Made by a program: the position numbers and the translations under genes. From Lachnospiraceae bacterium (GTDB lineage: Bacteria; Bacillota; Clostridia; Lachnospirales; Lachnospiraceae), in NCBI GenBank assembly GCA_022510565.1, contig JAFLTE010000010.1:42627-106626 (forward strand): a stretch of DNA of 64,000 nt, read 5' to 3'. Below, in pieces: positions 9,929 to 18,760 of this stretch; the stretch's first letter is position 1, and every line of letters begins with the position of its first letter. The notes below the pieces were generated by a model that was given only the letters and a program-made list of their open reading frames with translations, ran no database searches and was not told the origin of the DNA.

Positions 9929-10834
9929 CTATTCTTCGACCGCGCCGATCAGGTCCGTCACATTCTCGATGCCGTAGCGTTTCATATAATCCTCGATACC
10001 TTCCACCACCTGCACCGTGGCATAAGGATTGACAAAGTTCATGGCACCCACCGCTACCGCACTGGCTCCGGCCAGCAGGAACTCTACGGCATCCTCACCG
10101 TTTGCAATACCGCCCATGCCGATAATCGGAATGTTCACGGCGTGAGCTGCCTGATAAACCATGCGCACGGCTACCGGTTTAACAGCAGGACCGGAAAGTC
10201 CTCCCGTCTTGTTGGCAAGGGCAAACTTGCGCCTGTGAATATCAATCTTCATACCTGTAATTGTATTAATCAACGAAAGTGCATCGGCGCCTGCCGCCTC
10301 TGCCGCTTTCGCCATCTCCGTGATATCGGTCACGTTGGGACTTAACTTCATAATGACAGGCTGCTTTGCTTTACTCTTAATCCGGGAAGTAATATCGTAG
10401 AGACAGTCGGCTTTCTGTCCAAACGCAATGGCACCCTCCTTCACGTTGGGGCAGGATACATTAATCTCCAACATATCCACCGGTTCATCCGCAAGCCGTT
10501 CCACTACCTCCAGATAATCCTCCACCGTCTTACCGCAGACATTGACAATTATCTTCGTATCAAATTTCTTCAAAAAAGGAATGTCTCTCTCTACAAAAAC
10601 ATCAATACCCGGGTTCTGCAATCCTATGGCATTTAACATACCGCCATAAGTCTCCGCCACACGCGGAGTAGGATTGCCCGGCCACGGCACGTTCGCCACA
10701 CCTTTGGTCACAACCGCTCCCAACCGGTTTAAATCTACAAAATCACTGTATTCCATGCCGGAGCCGAAAGTTCCGGATGCCGTCATAACGGGATTGTTAA
10801 ACGTCACTCCCGCAATCGTTACTTTAGTATTCAT
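9929..10834 (-). CDS. pyrD: Dihydroorotate dehydrogenase B, catalytic subunit
   Basis: This 301-residue FMN enzyme oxidises dihydroorotate to orotate, the fourth step of pyrimidine synthesis. It has the class 1B features: FNNPVMTASGTFGSG at the N-terminus, NVSCPNVKEGAIAFGQ with the active-site cysteine, and the phosphate-binding IIGMGGIANGEDAVEFLLAGA segment near the C-terminus. The ATG at 10834 shares one base with the pyrK stop codon (TGATG), so translation is coupled. The pyrK partner supplies FAD and the iron-sulfur centre, allowing NAD to be the electron acceptor. Confidence 0.97.
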   Translation of the reverse strand: MNTKVTIAGVTFNNPVMTASGTFGSGMEYSDFVDLNRLGAVVTKGVANVPWPGNPTPRVAETYGGMLNAIGLQNPGIDVFVERDIPFLKKFDTKIIVNVCGKTVEDYLEVVERLADEPVDMLEINVSCPNVKEGAIAFGQKADCLYDITSRIKSKAKQPVIMKLSPNVTDITEMAKAAEAAGADALSLINTITGMKIDIHRRKFALANKTGGLSGPAVKPVAVRMVYQAAHAVNIPIIGMGGIANGEDAVEFLLAGASAVAVGAMNFVNPYATVQVVEGIEDYMKRYGIENVTDLIGAVEE

Positions 10835-11622
10835 CAGATTTCCACCTCTTTTGCTTCAAATACGGGTCCGTCGGTACAGATGCGGGCATTGTTCACGTGG
10901 GAATGGGCATCCGTGTCCTTGGTGATACACACACAGCCCAGACAGGCACCTACACCGCAAGCCATCCGCTCCTCCAGTGAAATGTATGCGTCTATGCCCT
11001 GTTCGTCGGCGTAATGTTTGATAGCACGCAGCATGGGCATAGGTCCACACGCCATAATCACATCGGCTTGAAGTTCATTGACCCTGACAGCATCCATCAC
11101 ATTGCCATGTACACCTACACTGCCGTCCTCCGTGGCGATATATACCCGGCCGTACTGACCCAAATCCTCCTGCAGGAAAAGATCCTGATTACGATAGCCC
11201 AATAGGATATGTTTCTCCGCATCCAACTCTTTCGCCAACTGCAACATGGGCGGTATACCGATGCCGCCACCCATTAAAAATACTCTTTTACCCACTGCAC
11301 GCTCTATGGGAAAGCCATTGCCAAGCACACCGAGAACATCCACCTCATCGTTTGCTCTATAAGTCGCAAACTCTGCCGTTCCTTTGCCCGCAATGCGATA
11401 TACAAGCCGCAGTCTGTTTCTGTCTCTGTCTACCTCGCATATGCTGATGGGTCTGGGAAGCAGCGTCGCCGCATTGTGCGGGTACACCGCCAAGAACTGT
11501 CCCGCGTGGGCATCCTGCGCAAGCTCCGTATTAAGCCACAAGTCATAGATTTGTTCTGCAATCTGTTTTTGTGATTCTACGATTGCCTTTACTTTTTTCT
11601 TCCGAACCGTTTGCTCGTCCAT
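10834..11622 (-). CDS. pyrK: Dihydroorotate dehydrogenase B, electron transfer subunit
   Basis: This protein is the partner of PyrD. It has a ferredoxin-reductase-like fold: an FAD-binding RPISI motif, a GGGIGIPP nucleotide-binding loop, and a C-terminal cysteine cluster (ERMACGVGACLGCVC and a later ICTDGPVF) that holds a [2Fe-2S] centre. I start it at the ATG at 11622, four bases after the pyrC stop, because AAAGAGG lies just upstream. An upstream in-frame GTG at 11667 would overlap pyrC and lacks a ribosome site. That choice gives 262 residues, the usual family length. Confidence 0.95.
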   Translation of the reverse strand: MDEQTVRKKKVKAIVESQKQIAEQIYDLWLNTELAQDAHAGQFLAVYPHNAATLLPRPISICEVDRDRNRLRLVYRIAGKGTAEFATYRANDEVDVLGVLGNGFPIERAVGKRVFLMGGGIGIPPMLQLAKELDAEKHILLGYRNQDLFLQEDLGQYGRVYIATEDGSVGVHGNVMDAVRVNELQADVIMACGPMPMLRAIKHYADEQGIDAYISLEERMACGVGACLGCVCITKDTDAHSHVNNARICTDGPVFEAKEVEI

Positions 11623-11626
11623 CTTT

Positions 11627-12922
11627 CTAATATCCTCTTTCTGTATTTTTATACACAATCCTTCCACCGCATATCGTGTAACCTATCACGCCGGGCATCG
11701 TCTCTCCCACAAACGGAGAATTTGCGGCCTTTGATGCAAAAGAATCCACCACCCATTCTTTATGAGGATTAAACACAGTCAAATCGGCAGGTCCGCCCTC
11801 CGCCAGATAACCCGCGTCGAGATGATACAACTTCGCAGGCGCATAACTCATCTTCCTGATAAGCTCCGACATGGACAGATGACCCTTATTCACCAATTCA
11901 CGAATTCCCAGAGATAACGAGGTCTCTAATCCGATAATCCCACTGGGTGCCTCCGTCAGCGGTTTGGCTTTCTCCTCTATGCTATGGGGCGCGTGATCTG
12001 TAGCAATCATATCGATAGTGCCGTCCTTAAGTCCCTCTATGATGGCAAGTCGGTCAGCTTCCTCACGCAGCGGCGGATTCATCTTTGCCAGTGTGCCGTG
12101 CGCAATAACCGCCTCTTCTGTCAATGTAAAATGATGCGGTGTTGCCTCCGCATAAATATGGCTGCTCTCTTTTTTCGCCTGCCGCACAAGCTCTACGGCT
12201 TCCTTCGTGCTGATATGCTGAATGGATAAATCAGCCTCCTCATCCACGGCAATTCGCAGATCCCGTTCCACCATGGAAATCTCCGCCTCTCTTGGTGAAC
12301 CGCCTATTCCGTAGTGCGCCGAAGCTTTGCCTGCATTGATACCGTTATTTGTAATCAGAGCCGGATTTTCCTCATGCAGACTGACGGGCTTATGACATTT
12401 CGCAGCTCTCTGCAATGCAGTCCGCAACAGTTTCTCATCCAGCAGCGGTATACCGTCATCGGTAAAACCGGCCGCACCCAGTCTGCTTAAGTTCTCCATA
12501 TCCGTCAGTTCCCTGCCCTGCAATCCTACACTCACATTAGCACAGGTATGAATATGAATGCCCGTCTCTTTTCCTTTATCCAGCACATAGGATAACGTCT
12601 CCGGATTGTCTACCGCGGGCTTCGTGTTCGCCATCAGCACCACCGTAGTGAAGCCGCCCCGCATAGCCGCCTGTGCGCCTGTGTAAATATCTTCTTTATG
12701 TGTAAATCCGGGGTCTCTGAAATGCACATGTACATCTACCAGACCGGGTATAACACATTGACCATTTAAGTCAATCTCCTCCCCGTCATGGGGACAGTCC
12801 TCTCCCGGCTGCAGAATTCGCGCAATTTTATCGTCTTCTATGAGAATGTCCCGATAGCCCTCCGTACCGGATGCCGGGTCAATCATATAACCGTTTTTTA
12901 AATATAACATATTTTTTTCCAT
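11627..12922 (-). CDS. pyrC: Dihydroorotase (type I)
   Basis: This 431-residue amidohydrolase cyclises carbamoyl-aspartate to dihydroorotate. It shows the metal-binding HVHFRDPG motif near residue 60, the TDDGIPLLD segment, HISTKEAV, and TDHAPHS near residue 305, which are the conserved histidine/aspartate ligands of the family. It is the first gene of a pyrC-pyrK-pyrD operon with spacings of 4 and -1 bases. A likely promoter with an extended -10 element lies about 60 bases upstream. No pyrR gene or obvious pyrimidine attenuator is visible. Confidence 0.96.
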   Translation of the reverse strand: MEKNMLYLKNGYMIDPASGTEGYRDILIEDDKIARILQPGEDCPHDGEEIDLNGQCVIPGLVDVHVHFRDPGFTHKEDIYTGAQAAMRGGFTTVVLMANTKPAVDNPETLSYVLDKGKETGIHIHTCANVSVGLQGRELTDMENLSRLGAAGFTDDGIPLLDEKLLRTALQRAAKCHKPVSLHEENPALITNNGINAGKASAHYGIGGSPREAEISMVERDLRIAVDEEADLSIQHISTKEAVELVRQAKKESSHIYAEATPHHFTLTEEAVIAHGTLAKMNPPLREEADRLAIIEGLKDGTIDMIATDHAPHSIEEKAKPLTEAPSGIIGLETSLSLGIRELVNKGHLSMSELIRKMSYAPAKLYHLDAGYLAEGGPADLTVFNPHKEWVVDSFASKAANSPFVGETMPGVIGYTICGGRIVYKNTERGY

Positions 12923-12980
12923 TCTGAATGTTCTCGCAGTGCATCACACAAGAGCCTTTGGCTCATTGCTTTTCGCGTAT

Positions 12981-12989
12981 ATTATACCA
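12981..12989 (-). promoter_or_regulatory. Extended -10 promoter element of the pyr operon
   Basis: On the minus strand TGGTATAAT is an extended -10 box about 60 bases before the pyrC start. A -35 match is poor (GTGGAT at 17 bases), which is tolerated with extended -10 promoters. A small GAGCC-AAA-GGCTC hairpin follows at 12952-12964 in the leader. Confidence 0.5.
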
Positions 12990-13023
12990 TATCACCGGAA
13001 ATTATCCACCAACAATTATTCCG

Positions 13024-13452
13024 TCAATCAAAGACTACCGGTTTGTCAATAAACTCTGTCTTGATTACAATGTAGGGATAACTTGGCACGGGATTACTTT
13101 TTTCTTCGGGCGACGGACCGATCAGGTTGGTGTCGATGTAAACTGCGTTGGCAGTCTCATACAAATCATTCAGGGCAATACTGTAGCCACCTGTTCCCTG
13201 CGTTCCATACCCCACGCATATGTAGAGAAATCCCTTATCCTCAAACGTTATCTTGAAAGCGTTCTCCTTTTTCTGCTCAATCATATCGAACAATTCCTCC
13301 GGCAGATTATCTTCCGGAATAACCGTGCATTCCAAGTCTTTGATTTTCTCCATCGCATCCTGCTTTTTACCACACGCAAACACTGCCATGCACATCAGAC
13401 AGACCAGACATACGCTCAAAAACCTCTTCCAATATTCATATAATCTACTCAT
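13024..13452 (-). CDS. Small lipoprotein with PrcB-like C-terminal domain
   Basis: This 142-residue protein has a signal peptide ending in a lipobox (MAVFAC, Cys27), so it is anchored outside the membrane. The C-terminal half (GYGTQGTGGYSIALNDLYE, then a proline-rich segment and SYPYIVIKTE) has the pattern of the PrcB C-terminal domain, found in small protease-complex or surface lipoproteins. I use the ATG at 13452 because GGAG precedes it; a start six codons earlier has no ribosome site. Precise function is unknown. Confidence 0.7.
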   Translation of the reverse strand: MSRLYEYWKRFLSVCLVCLMCMAVFACGKKQDAMEKIKDLECTVIPEDNLPEELFDMIEQKKENAFKITFEDKGFLYICVGYGTQGTGGYSIALNDLYETANAVYIDTNLIGPSPEEKSNPVPSYPYIVIKTEFIDKPVVFD

Positions 13453-13494
13453 AGTTTCCCACTCCGACATAATCTCTTATTATATAATTTATTA

Positions 13495-13523
13495 TTGAAA
13501 AGAATAGTCTATTCCTATATACT
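13495..13523 (+). promoter_or_regulatory. Sigma-A type promoter of plsC
   Basis: TTGAAA (13495-13500) and TATACT (13518-13523) are separated by exactly 17 bases and lie 30 bases before the plsC ATG. Confidence 0.75.
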
Positions 13524-13552
13524 AAAAGAAACCCTGACAGGATGGTTATGAT

Positions 13553-14287
13553 ATGATACGTTTAATTTTAGTGGCAATATTTGTAACAGTGTTTCTCATT
13601 GTAAGTTTACCTATTCAGTTCGTGGAGTTTATCATCGGAAAATTCAATCCGGGCGTTAAGGACCGCAGTTCTCTTGCCATTGTCAACTGGGCATTCCGCG
13701 TGGTTCTGTTTCTATCAGGTGTTTCCGTTACAGTACTGGGCGAGGAGAATGTCCCGAAGGATGAAGCGGTATTATATGTAGGAAATCACAGAAGCTATTT
13801 TGATGTTATTATGACTTATGTGCGTGTACCGAGGCCTACCGGATATATGGCCAAGGTCGGGATGCTGCGCGTCCCATCTCTAAGCACATGGATGAAATAT
13901 CTGCACTGTATTTTCTTGGACAGAAGTGATATCAAGGCGGGGATGAAATCCATTCTTGATGCTGTCGAAAAGGTCAAGTCAGGGATTTCCATCTGTATTT
14001 TCCCGGAAGGAACCCGCAATCGAACCGACAATGCTTTGTTGGAATTCCACGGCGGCAGCTTTAAGGTGGCAGAAAAGACCGGATGTCCGGTGGTTCCTAT
14101 GAGCATCAACAACGCAGGTGCCATTTGGGAGGATCATTTGCCTAAAATCAAGAAGACCCATGTGGTGATTGAATACGGCAAACCAATTTACGTAAGAGAC
14201 TTGGACAGAGAGCAGAAGCGCCGGTTAAGCGCCATGGTACAGGATGTGATTATAAAGAATTATGAAAAAAACAAAGAACTGGTGTAA
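13553..14287 (+). CDS. plsC: 1-acyl-sn-glycerol-3-phosphate acyltransferase
   Basis: This 244-residue membrane-associated enzyme acylates lysophosphatidate to phosphatidate in phospholipid synthesis. It has an N-terminal hydrophobic helix (residues 3-20), the catalytic HX4D motif NHRSYFD near residue 82, and the substrate-binding FPEGTRNR block near residue 150. It is a single-gene transcription unit: a clear promoter upstream and a terminator overlapping its stop codon, between minus-strand genes. The ATG is preceded by AGGATGG. Confidence 0.92.
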   Translation: MIRLILVAIFVTVFLIVSLPIQFVEFIIGKFNPGVKDRSSLAIVNWAFRVVLFLSGVSVTVLGEENVPKDEAVLYVGNHRSYFDVIMTYVRVPRPTGYMAKVGMLRVPSLSTWMKYLHCIFLDRSDIKAGMKSILDAVEKVKSGISICIFPEGTRNRTDNALLEFHGGSFKVAEKTGCPVVPMSINNAGAIWEDHLPKIKKTHVVIEYGKPIYVRDLDREQKRRLSAMVQDVIIKNYEKNKELV

Positions 14288-14300
14288 GACACCGGTTCTT
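14274..14300 (+). terminator. Terminator of plsC, overlapping its stop codon
   Basis: A 12-bp stem (AAGAACTGGTGT / ACACCGGTTCTT, one G-U) with a 3-base loop starts inside the last codons of plsC and runs into TTTTC. The TAA stop is in the apex of the hairpin. Confidence 0.75.
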
Positions 14301-14338
14301 TTCATATTATCCTTTCTGACGATGCAGTGGCTTTTATC

Positions 14339-14860
14339 TTAATCTAATTTTTCAATATATACTATAACATTACCCTTCGTACTATTATAATAAACATATC
14401 CTATTTTCAAGTGTTGTCCGTTACCGGTGATAACGCCGCCGTGTGATTTTGCATTGTGATATCCCGGCTGAACCGAAAAATCGGAATAGGAAAAAGATAT
14501 TCCGTTGATATTAAATGATTCCTCCTTATGTCCGCCATACGGCATAGGATCATAATTTTCAACATATCCTTCAACTATCTGATAATTCCCCTGCTTGTAT
14601 ACTCTAACTATCTTGTTATACATGTCTATCTGAGAAAGCAAAACTATTATTGAAAATATGGCACACCAAACAAAACCTCCAATGCAAAAACATTTAACGA
14701 ACTTCTCGTTGTAATGATAATCTTTTTCATCAAGCTTTTGCTTTTGATCAATCCTTTGTTTGAGTATGGAAGGAAACAATGGAATATAAATCATCATAAC
14801 AATAGGTATTAGGAGAGCCGGATGAAATTCAAATGAAGCTTCATACAAAACATGATTCAT
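14339..14860 (-). CDS. Membrane protein of unknown function
   Basis: I do not recognise this protein. From the ATG at 14860 it has 173 residues, with two strongly hydrophobic stretches (about residues 12-30 and 60-80) and a polar C-terminal domain. That domain includes YQIVEGYVENYDP, ESFNINGISFSYSDF and a glycine-rich GGVITGNGQHLKIGY segment, suggesting a small beta-rich domain on one face of the membrane. The start is uncertain: an in-frame TTG at 14887 and ATG at 14872 lie upstream, but only the ATG at 14860 has a GGTGATT ribosome-site-like sequence. A perfect inverted repeat (14891-14907) lies just upstream. Confidence 0.6.
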   Translation of the reverse strand: MNHVLYEASFEFHPALLIPIVMMIYIPLFPSILKQRIDQKQKLDEKDYHYNEKFVKCFCIGGFVWCAIFSIIVLLSQIDMYNKIVRVYKQGNYQIVEGYVENYDPMPYGGHKEESFNINGISFSYSDFSVQPGYHNAKSHGGVITGNGQHLKIGYVYYNSTKGNVIVYIEKLD

Positions 14861-14890
14861 AATAATCACCATTATAAATATAGTCAATCC

Positions 14891-14907
14891 ATGCCGGTTT
14901 CCGGCAT
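14891..14907. promoter_or_regulatory. Perfect inverted repeat upstream of the membrane protein gene
   Basis: ATGCCGG-TTT-CCGGCAT is a 7-bp perfect stem with a 3-base centre, located between the start of the unknown membrane protein and the end of the GH9-like gene. It has no T-run on either side, so an operator is as likely as a transcript hairpin. Confidence 0.35.
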
Positions 14908-14933
14908 AATCTATAGTATTTTACAAAAAACTA

Positions 14934-16511
14934 TCACTCTTCCACCAGATACAATTCTTCCATAATCGAGCTCATCATCAACACCAGCTCCGCATTCAGC
15001 TCAACCTGATTCATAATACCCTGATTCTCATTAATATCCATATAATTGCGGCTGCCCGCTCCGTCCAGATAACTGATGGCATACAGATTCCGGCCCAGCA
15101 TATAGTGAAGATGATTTTGAAGTACCGTAGCATACTCATGGTTTGTAATGATATGGTCTACCACAGCCAGTCGCGTAATATCCCGTAACAGTTCCGCGCT
15201 TCCGTTTTGATTCTCGTCCATGATTACCAAAAATTTAGAGTTCTTGGAAGAATAAGAAATCCTCTCACCCTCTGACATAAGAACTTTAATCAAATCACTG
15301 CACAAATCCACCTCCACTCTCTGTCTGGTGGAAAGGTAAGTCACACAGCCCCAAAATATAAAATTATTACTCATATCTGTCACAGGATTCTCTTGCATAT
15401 ACTGCTTAATCACATTGTGATAGCCGTTATTTCCCGTAGCACGATACAACTCCGTGGCTGCATAGAAATATTCCTCCGGAGGCACGTCAGAAAGATACTT
15501 TCCCGCATAACGATATGCTCTGTCTGCGGCTTTCAGACATTGGGTTGCAAAATCCCTGTCATAATTCTGGTACAGATAACTGAACTTAGCCATCGTCGCC
15601 GCAAACTGAATCGTTGCATCCATCGTGATCCCGTCTATGTAAAGCAGATAACCGAGCGTGGCGCTGTCTGCGCTGCTGACGGAGGAATATACCGCACCGC
15701 TCTTCGTATCCTGCATTTTCAAAAGCCAGTCTATTTCATACCTAACTTCATCCAACACATCGGGAATACCGTTGCCGCTCTCAGGAATTCCCAACTCATC
15801 ATCAAACACGTCCGGATAGAGTTCATATGCAAGCAATAGATGATTGACCGTACTGCACCCGGTTCCCACGTCGCGAAACGATGTTTCATCCACGTGCCAA
15901 CCGCCCGATACATCCAATTTGACAGATGCCTCGTCCTTCATCTGTGCCTCTTTGGTATGACAGGCATTATGCGCAGCGTCGCCCGCCAATTCCGTGGATA
16001 GTGTCAGCCCGCACCGATTATAATAATATTGTTTCAACGCTACGTTATACAATTCTTTATAGGGATTGTCGGCAATTTCAAAGGTATAAGACTGCCCGAT
16101 GACATCCGCCTTTATGTAGTAAGTTCCGGCTGCCGCAAAAGATGTAAAATCTCCGTAACTGATATAGATACCGCTCTCCTCGTCATAGCCTTTCTCCTCT
16201 ATCTGACCGGTATAAACATTCTGTCCGGTATACGCATCTATGATTGCAAAAGTCTCAGGGAGTTCTTCCCCTCGGAAAACGGCAATCTTGTTACTGCTTG
16301 AGGCATAGCCGAGCTGGTCTACCAGAATGCTTGGCAGACTTTCCGGCACTTCATAGTTAAATTCCGGTGTCAATCCCAGCGTAGCAGGACCGCTACTACC
16401 GTCATTCTTCTGAGAGGTGTCAAAAGGAAGCTCCGACGCATATTGACAGCCGGTCAGAAGAGCTACGATAAGCATTATGCAGATGTAAGATTTACAGTGT
16501 CTTTTTTTCAT
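14934..16511 (-). CDS. GH9-like lipoprotein with altered catalytic residues
   Basis: This 525-residue lipoprotein has a signal peptide with lipobox LLTGC (Cys22), an immunoglobulin-like CelD_N domain (ILVDQLGYASSSNKIAVFRG, residues 62-150) and a GH9 (alpha/alpha)6 barrel: DVSGGW at 200, then LLLAYELYPDVFDDE and PESGNGIPDVLDEVRYEIDW. GH9 members are inverting cellulases whose base aspartates sit in a DAGD motif right after GGWY. Here that position reads HVDET, and the C-terminal catalytic glutamate position near QVELNAELV reads differently as well. By eye this predicts loss or change of hydrolase activity. It is the gene after the amidohydrolase (9-base gap). Confidence 0.82.
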   Translation of the reverse strand: MKKRHCKSYICIMLIVALLTGCQYASELPFDTSQKNDGSSGPATLGLTPEFNYEVPESLPSILVDQLGYASSSNKIAVFRGEELPETFAIIDAYTGQNVYTGQIEEKGYDEESGIYISYGDFTSFAAAGTYYIKADVIGQSYTFEIADNPYKELYNVALKQYYYNRCGLTLSTELAGDAAHNACHTKEAQMKDEASVKLDVSGGWHVDETSFRDVGTGCSTVNHLLLAYELYPDVFDDELGIPESGNGIPDVLDEVRYEIDWLLKMQDTKSGAVYSSVSSADSATLGYLLYIDGITMDATIQFAATMAKFSYLYQNYDRDFATQCLKAADRAYRYAGKYLSDVPPEEYFYAATELYRATGNNGYHNVIKQYMQENPVTDMSNNFIFWGCVTYLSTRQRVEVDLCSDLIKVLMSEGERISYSSKNSKFLVIMDENQNGSAELLRDITRLAVVDHIITNHEYATVLQNHLHYMLGRNLYAISYLDGAGSRNYMDINENQGIMNQVELNAELVLMMSSIMEELYLVEE

Positions 16512-16520
16512 ATTAATATC

Positions 16521-17702
16521 TTAACACAAAAGTCCGCTTTCTTCATCATAATATACAATTTTTCCTTCAATAATTGTACACAATGTCTTCGTAAAGACTT
16601 CCATAGGATTTCCGTCATAGATTGCTATGTCGCCATCCTTTCCTACGGCAAGACTACCCAATCTGTCATCTACACCGCAAATTTTCGCTGCATTGATGGT
16701 GATGGCACGAAAGCCGTCTTCCATGGACATCCCCTCCTTCACCGCCAACCCTGCACAGATAGGCAGAAATTGTATCTTGGAGACAGGGTGGTCCGTTGTG
16801 ACGGCAGTGAGAATACCGCTTTTGCTGAGTTCCCCTACCGTTTTAAAAGCCATATTCTGGACTTCAATCTTATTGCGGCTCGCCATATCAGGTCCCACGA
16901 TAGCGGGAAATCCCGCTTCTTGTAATTCTTCTATAATCAGATGTCCTTCGCTGCAATGGTCAAGCGTCATCCTAAGTCCGAACTCTTTCGCGATACGGAC
17001 TGCCGTCAGAATATCATCCGCACGATGCGCGTGAGCTTTTAAGGGAATCTCGCCGTTTAACACGGGCAGCCAGCATTCATAACGAAAATCCGGCGTTTTC
17101 TCCGGATTTTCATTAATTTGTCGTTGATATTCTTTCGCCTTCGTCAGCTCTTCCCTGAGCATTGCCGCAATTGACATACGTGTAACCGGTGAGATATTCT
17201 GTCCCGAATAATTGACTTTCGGATTCTCACCGAATGCCACCTTCATGGCGGCGGGTGCCTTGACAACCATGCGGTCAATACAACGTCCGTGAGTTTTTAT
17301 AAATGCGAACTGTCCGCCGACTACGTTAGAACTTCCCGGACCTATCATAGCGGAGGTTATTCCCGCCTTCAGCGCATCGTGAAATGCATCGTCCATCGGA
17401 TTGATGGCATCTATTGCACGCAGACAAGGCGTGACGGGGTCAACTGTCTCGTTGCAGTCGTCCCCCTCCATTCCTTTCTTCTCCTCTGTAATGCCCATAT
17501 GACAGTGCGCTTCAATGATTCCGGGCATTACCAGACTGCCTTTTGCATCAAGCACCTGAATCTCTTCGGCACGCAAAGACTCCGGATTATACTGCGCCAT
17601 ATCTCCCACAGCAGCGATCTTACCCTGCTCGATTATCAGATATCCGTCAGCATAATCATGCTTTTCCATTGTTTTCATATTTCCATGAATGATAACCAGC
17701 AT
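16521..17702 (-). CDS. Amidohydrolase family metal-dependent hydrolase
   Basis: This 393-residue cytoplasmic protein has the amidohydrolase layout. An N-terminal beta-sandwich ends at VLDAKGSLVMPGIIEAHCHMG, which holds the HxH metal site. Later come KAHAHR and DHCSEGH with the next histidines, TDHP with the catalytic aspartate, and a C-terminal LGSLAVGKDGDIAIYDGNP. Imidazolonepropionase-like and related deaminases share this pattern, but the substrate cannot be read from the sequence. It lies in a same-strand run with the spoIIQ-like gene upstream (25-base gap). The ATG follows AGAGAGGACG. Confidence 0.88.
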   Translation of the reverse strand: MLVIIHGNMKTMEKHDYADGYLIIEQGKIAAVGDMAQYNPESLRAEEIQVLDAKGSLVMPGIIEAHCHMGITEEKKGMEGDDCNETVDPVTPCLRAIDAINPMDDAFHDALKAGITSAMIGPGSSNVVGGQFAFIKTHGRCIDRMVVKAPAAMKVAFGENPKVNYSGQNISPVTRMSIAAMLREELTKAKEYQRQINENPEKTPDFRYECWLPVLNGEIPLKAHAHRADDILTAVRIAKEFGLRMTLDHCSEGHLIIEELQEAGFPAIVGPDMASRNKIEVQNMAFKTVGELSKSGILTAVTTDHPVSKIQFLPICAGLAVKEGMSMEDGFRAITINAAKICGVDDRLGSLAVGKDGDIAIYDGNPMEVFTKTLCTIIEGKIVYYDEESGLLC

Positions 17703-17727
17703 ATTACGTCCTCTCTGACAGCATTAC

Positions 17728-18675
17728 TTACTGTAATTGGGTCATCGGATTAATCGGTTCGCCGTCTTTTGTCAGCTTGAAGTATACATTCGTTCCTTCC
17801 AGACTGTAATATTTAGTGGGGTACGCAACTGTTCCGATACCGTCGCCCACGCTCACGTAACTTCCCTCGGAAACAATGATATTCTCCAACTGTCCGTAAG
17901 TGAGTTCATAACCGTTTCCTAAATCCATCACTACCGTATTGCCGATAACCGGATCGTACGTGACAGAGGTCACACGCCCGTTGGCTGCGGCCGAGATACT
18001 TTCACCTTGATTTGCTGCAATAACGATGGCAGGATTATACTTATATTGCTGCAACGTAGGAAAGTAAATAGTCTTGTCCATACTGTAATTAATCAGTACG
18101 TCACCCACAATAGGCCATACGAGACCGTCTTCCTCATGGAAGTCAAGGGCCGGCTGTACAGTTGTGGAAATTGCCTCCGCCGCCGTCAAAGCCTCCGTAT
18201 TTTTCGCAGTGTCGACTGTCTCGTCGAACATCCCCTCTTCTCCCTCTTCATCTGTCTTTTTCTGACTCTGTACGGACACATCCGTTGTACTGCTTTGACT
18301 CTGTGTCTTATTGGAACTTGTTCCTGCCCCTTCGTCCGAACCGACCGATGACTTTCCGTTCACCTTAGAAGACTCAGCATCAGTGTTTTCCACTTTCTGA
18401 GAGTTTGCTTCCTGGAAACTGGGATCGTAATCCAAATCATCTGTTCCCACTTCCGCAAAGAGTGTGTCCAACTCGTCTCCGGACAACATATTTTCAGCAG
18501 TGATTTCACTTGCCTTTTCAATCGCCTCGAAGTCCAGTACATAGTCTTCCCGCTCCGTATTATTGCTTCTTCTTACAAAAATTCCTGTCACCGTCAGTGC
18601 CGTCAAAACAAACACGGACGTTGCCAACATAACTATCCTTTCTTTTCTAACACCATTTCTATTTCTTCTTACCAT
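17728..18675 (-). CDS. spoIIQ: SpoIIQ-like membrane protein with degenerate LytM/M23 domain
   Basis: This 315-residue protein has one N-terminal transmembrane helix (residues 14-34), a long acidic Ser/Thr-rich linker (45-175) and a C-terminal LytM/M23 fold (185-312; WPIVGDVLINYSMD, IAANQGESISAAANGRV, VSVGDGIGTV). Clostridial SpoIIQ forms the forespore half of the engulfment channel with SpoIIIAH, and its gene lies beside spoIID as here. All zinc-ligand positions look replaced: the HxxxD position reads NPAIV, the YxHL position reads YGQL, and the HLHFE position reads NVYFK. It is therefore predicted to be structural, not a peptidase. The ATG follows GGAGG. Confidence 0.8.
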   Translation of the reverse strand: MVRRNRNGVRKERIVMLATSVFVLTALTVTGIFVRRSNNTEREDYVLDFEAIEKASEITAENMLSGDELDTLFAEVGTDDLDYDPSFQEANSQKVENTDAESSKVNGKSSVGSDEGAGTSSNKTQSQSSTTDVSVQSQKKTDEEGEEGMFDETVDTAKNTEALTAAEAISTTVQPALDFHEEDGLVWPIVGDVLINYSMDKTIYFPTLQQYKYNPAIVIAANQGESISAAANGRVTSVTYDPVIGNTVVMDLGNGYELTYGQLENIIVSEGSYVSVGDGIGTVAYPTKYYSLEGTNVYFKLTKDGEPINPMTQLQ

Positions 18676-18760
18676 GAAATCTTGCCTCCTATTTTCATGC
18701 TTGCTTTATAAGCCATTTGTAAAAGTTTACATGGTGTTAGTCTTACCCATTTTTGACAGG

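Noticed and set aside
10834..11667. Longer pyrK reading from a GTG at 11667
   Set aside because: It overlaps pyrC and has no ribosome site, while the ATG at 11622 has AAAGAGG.
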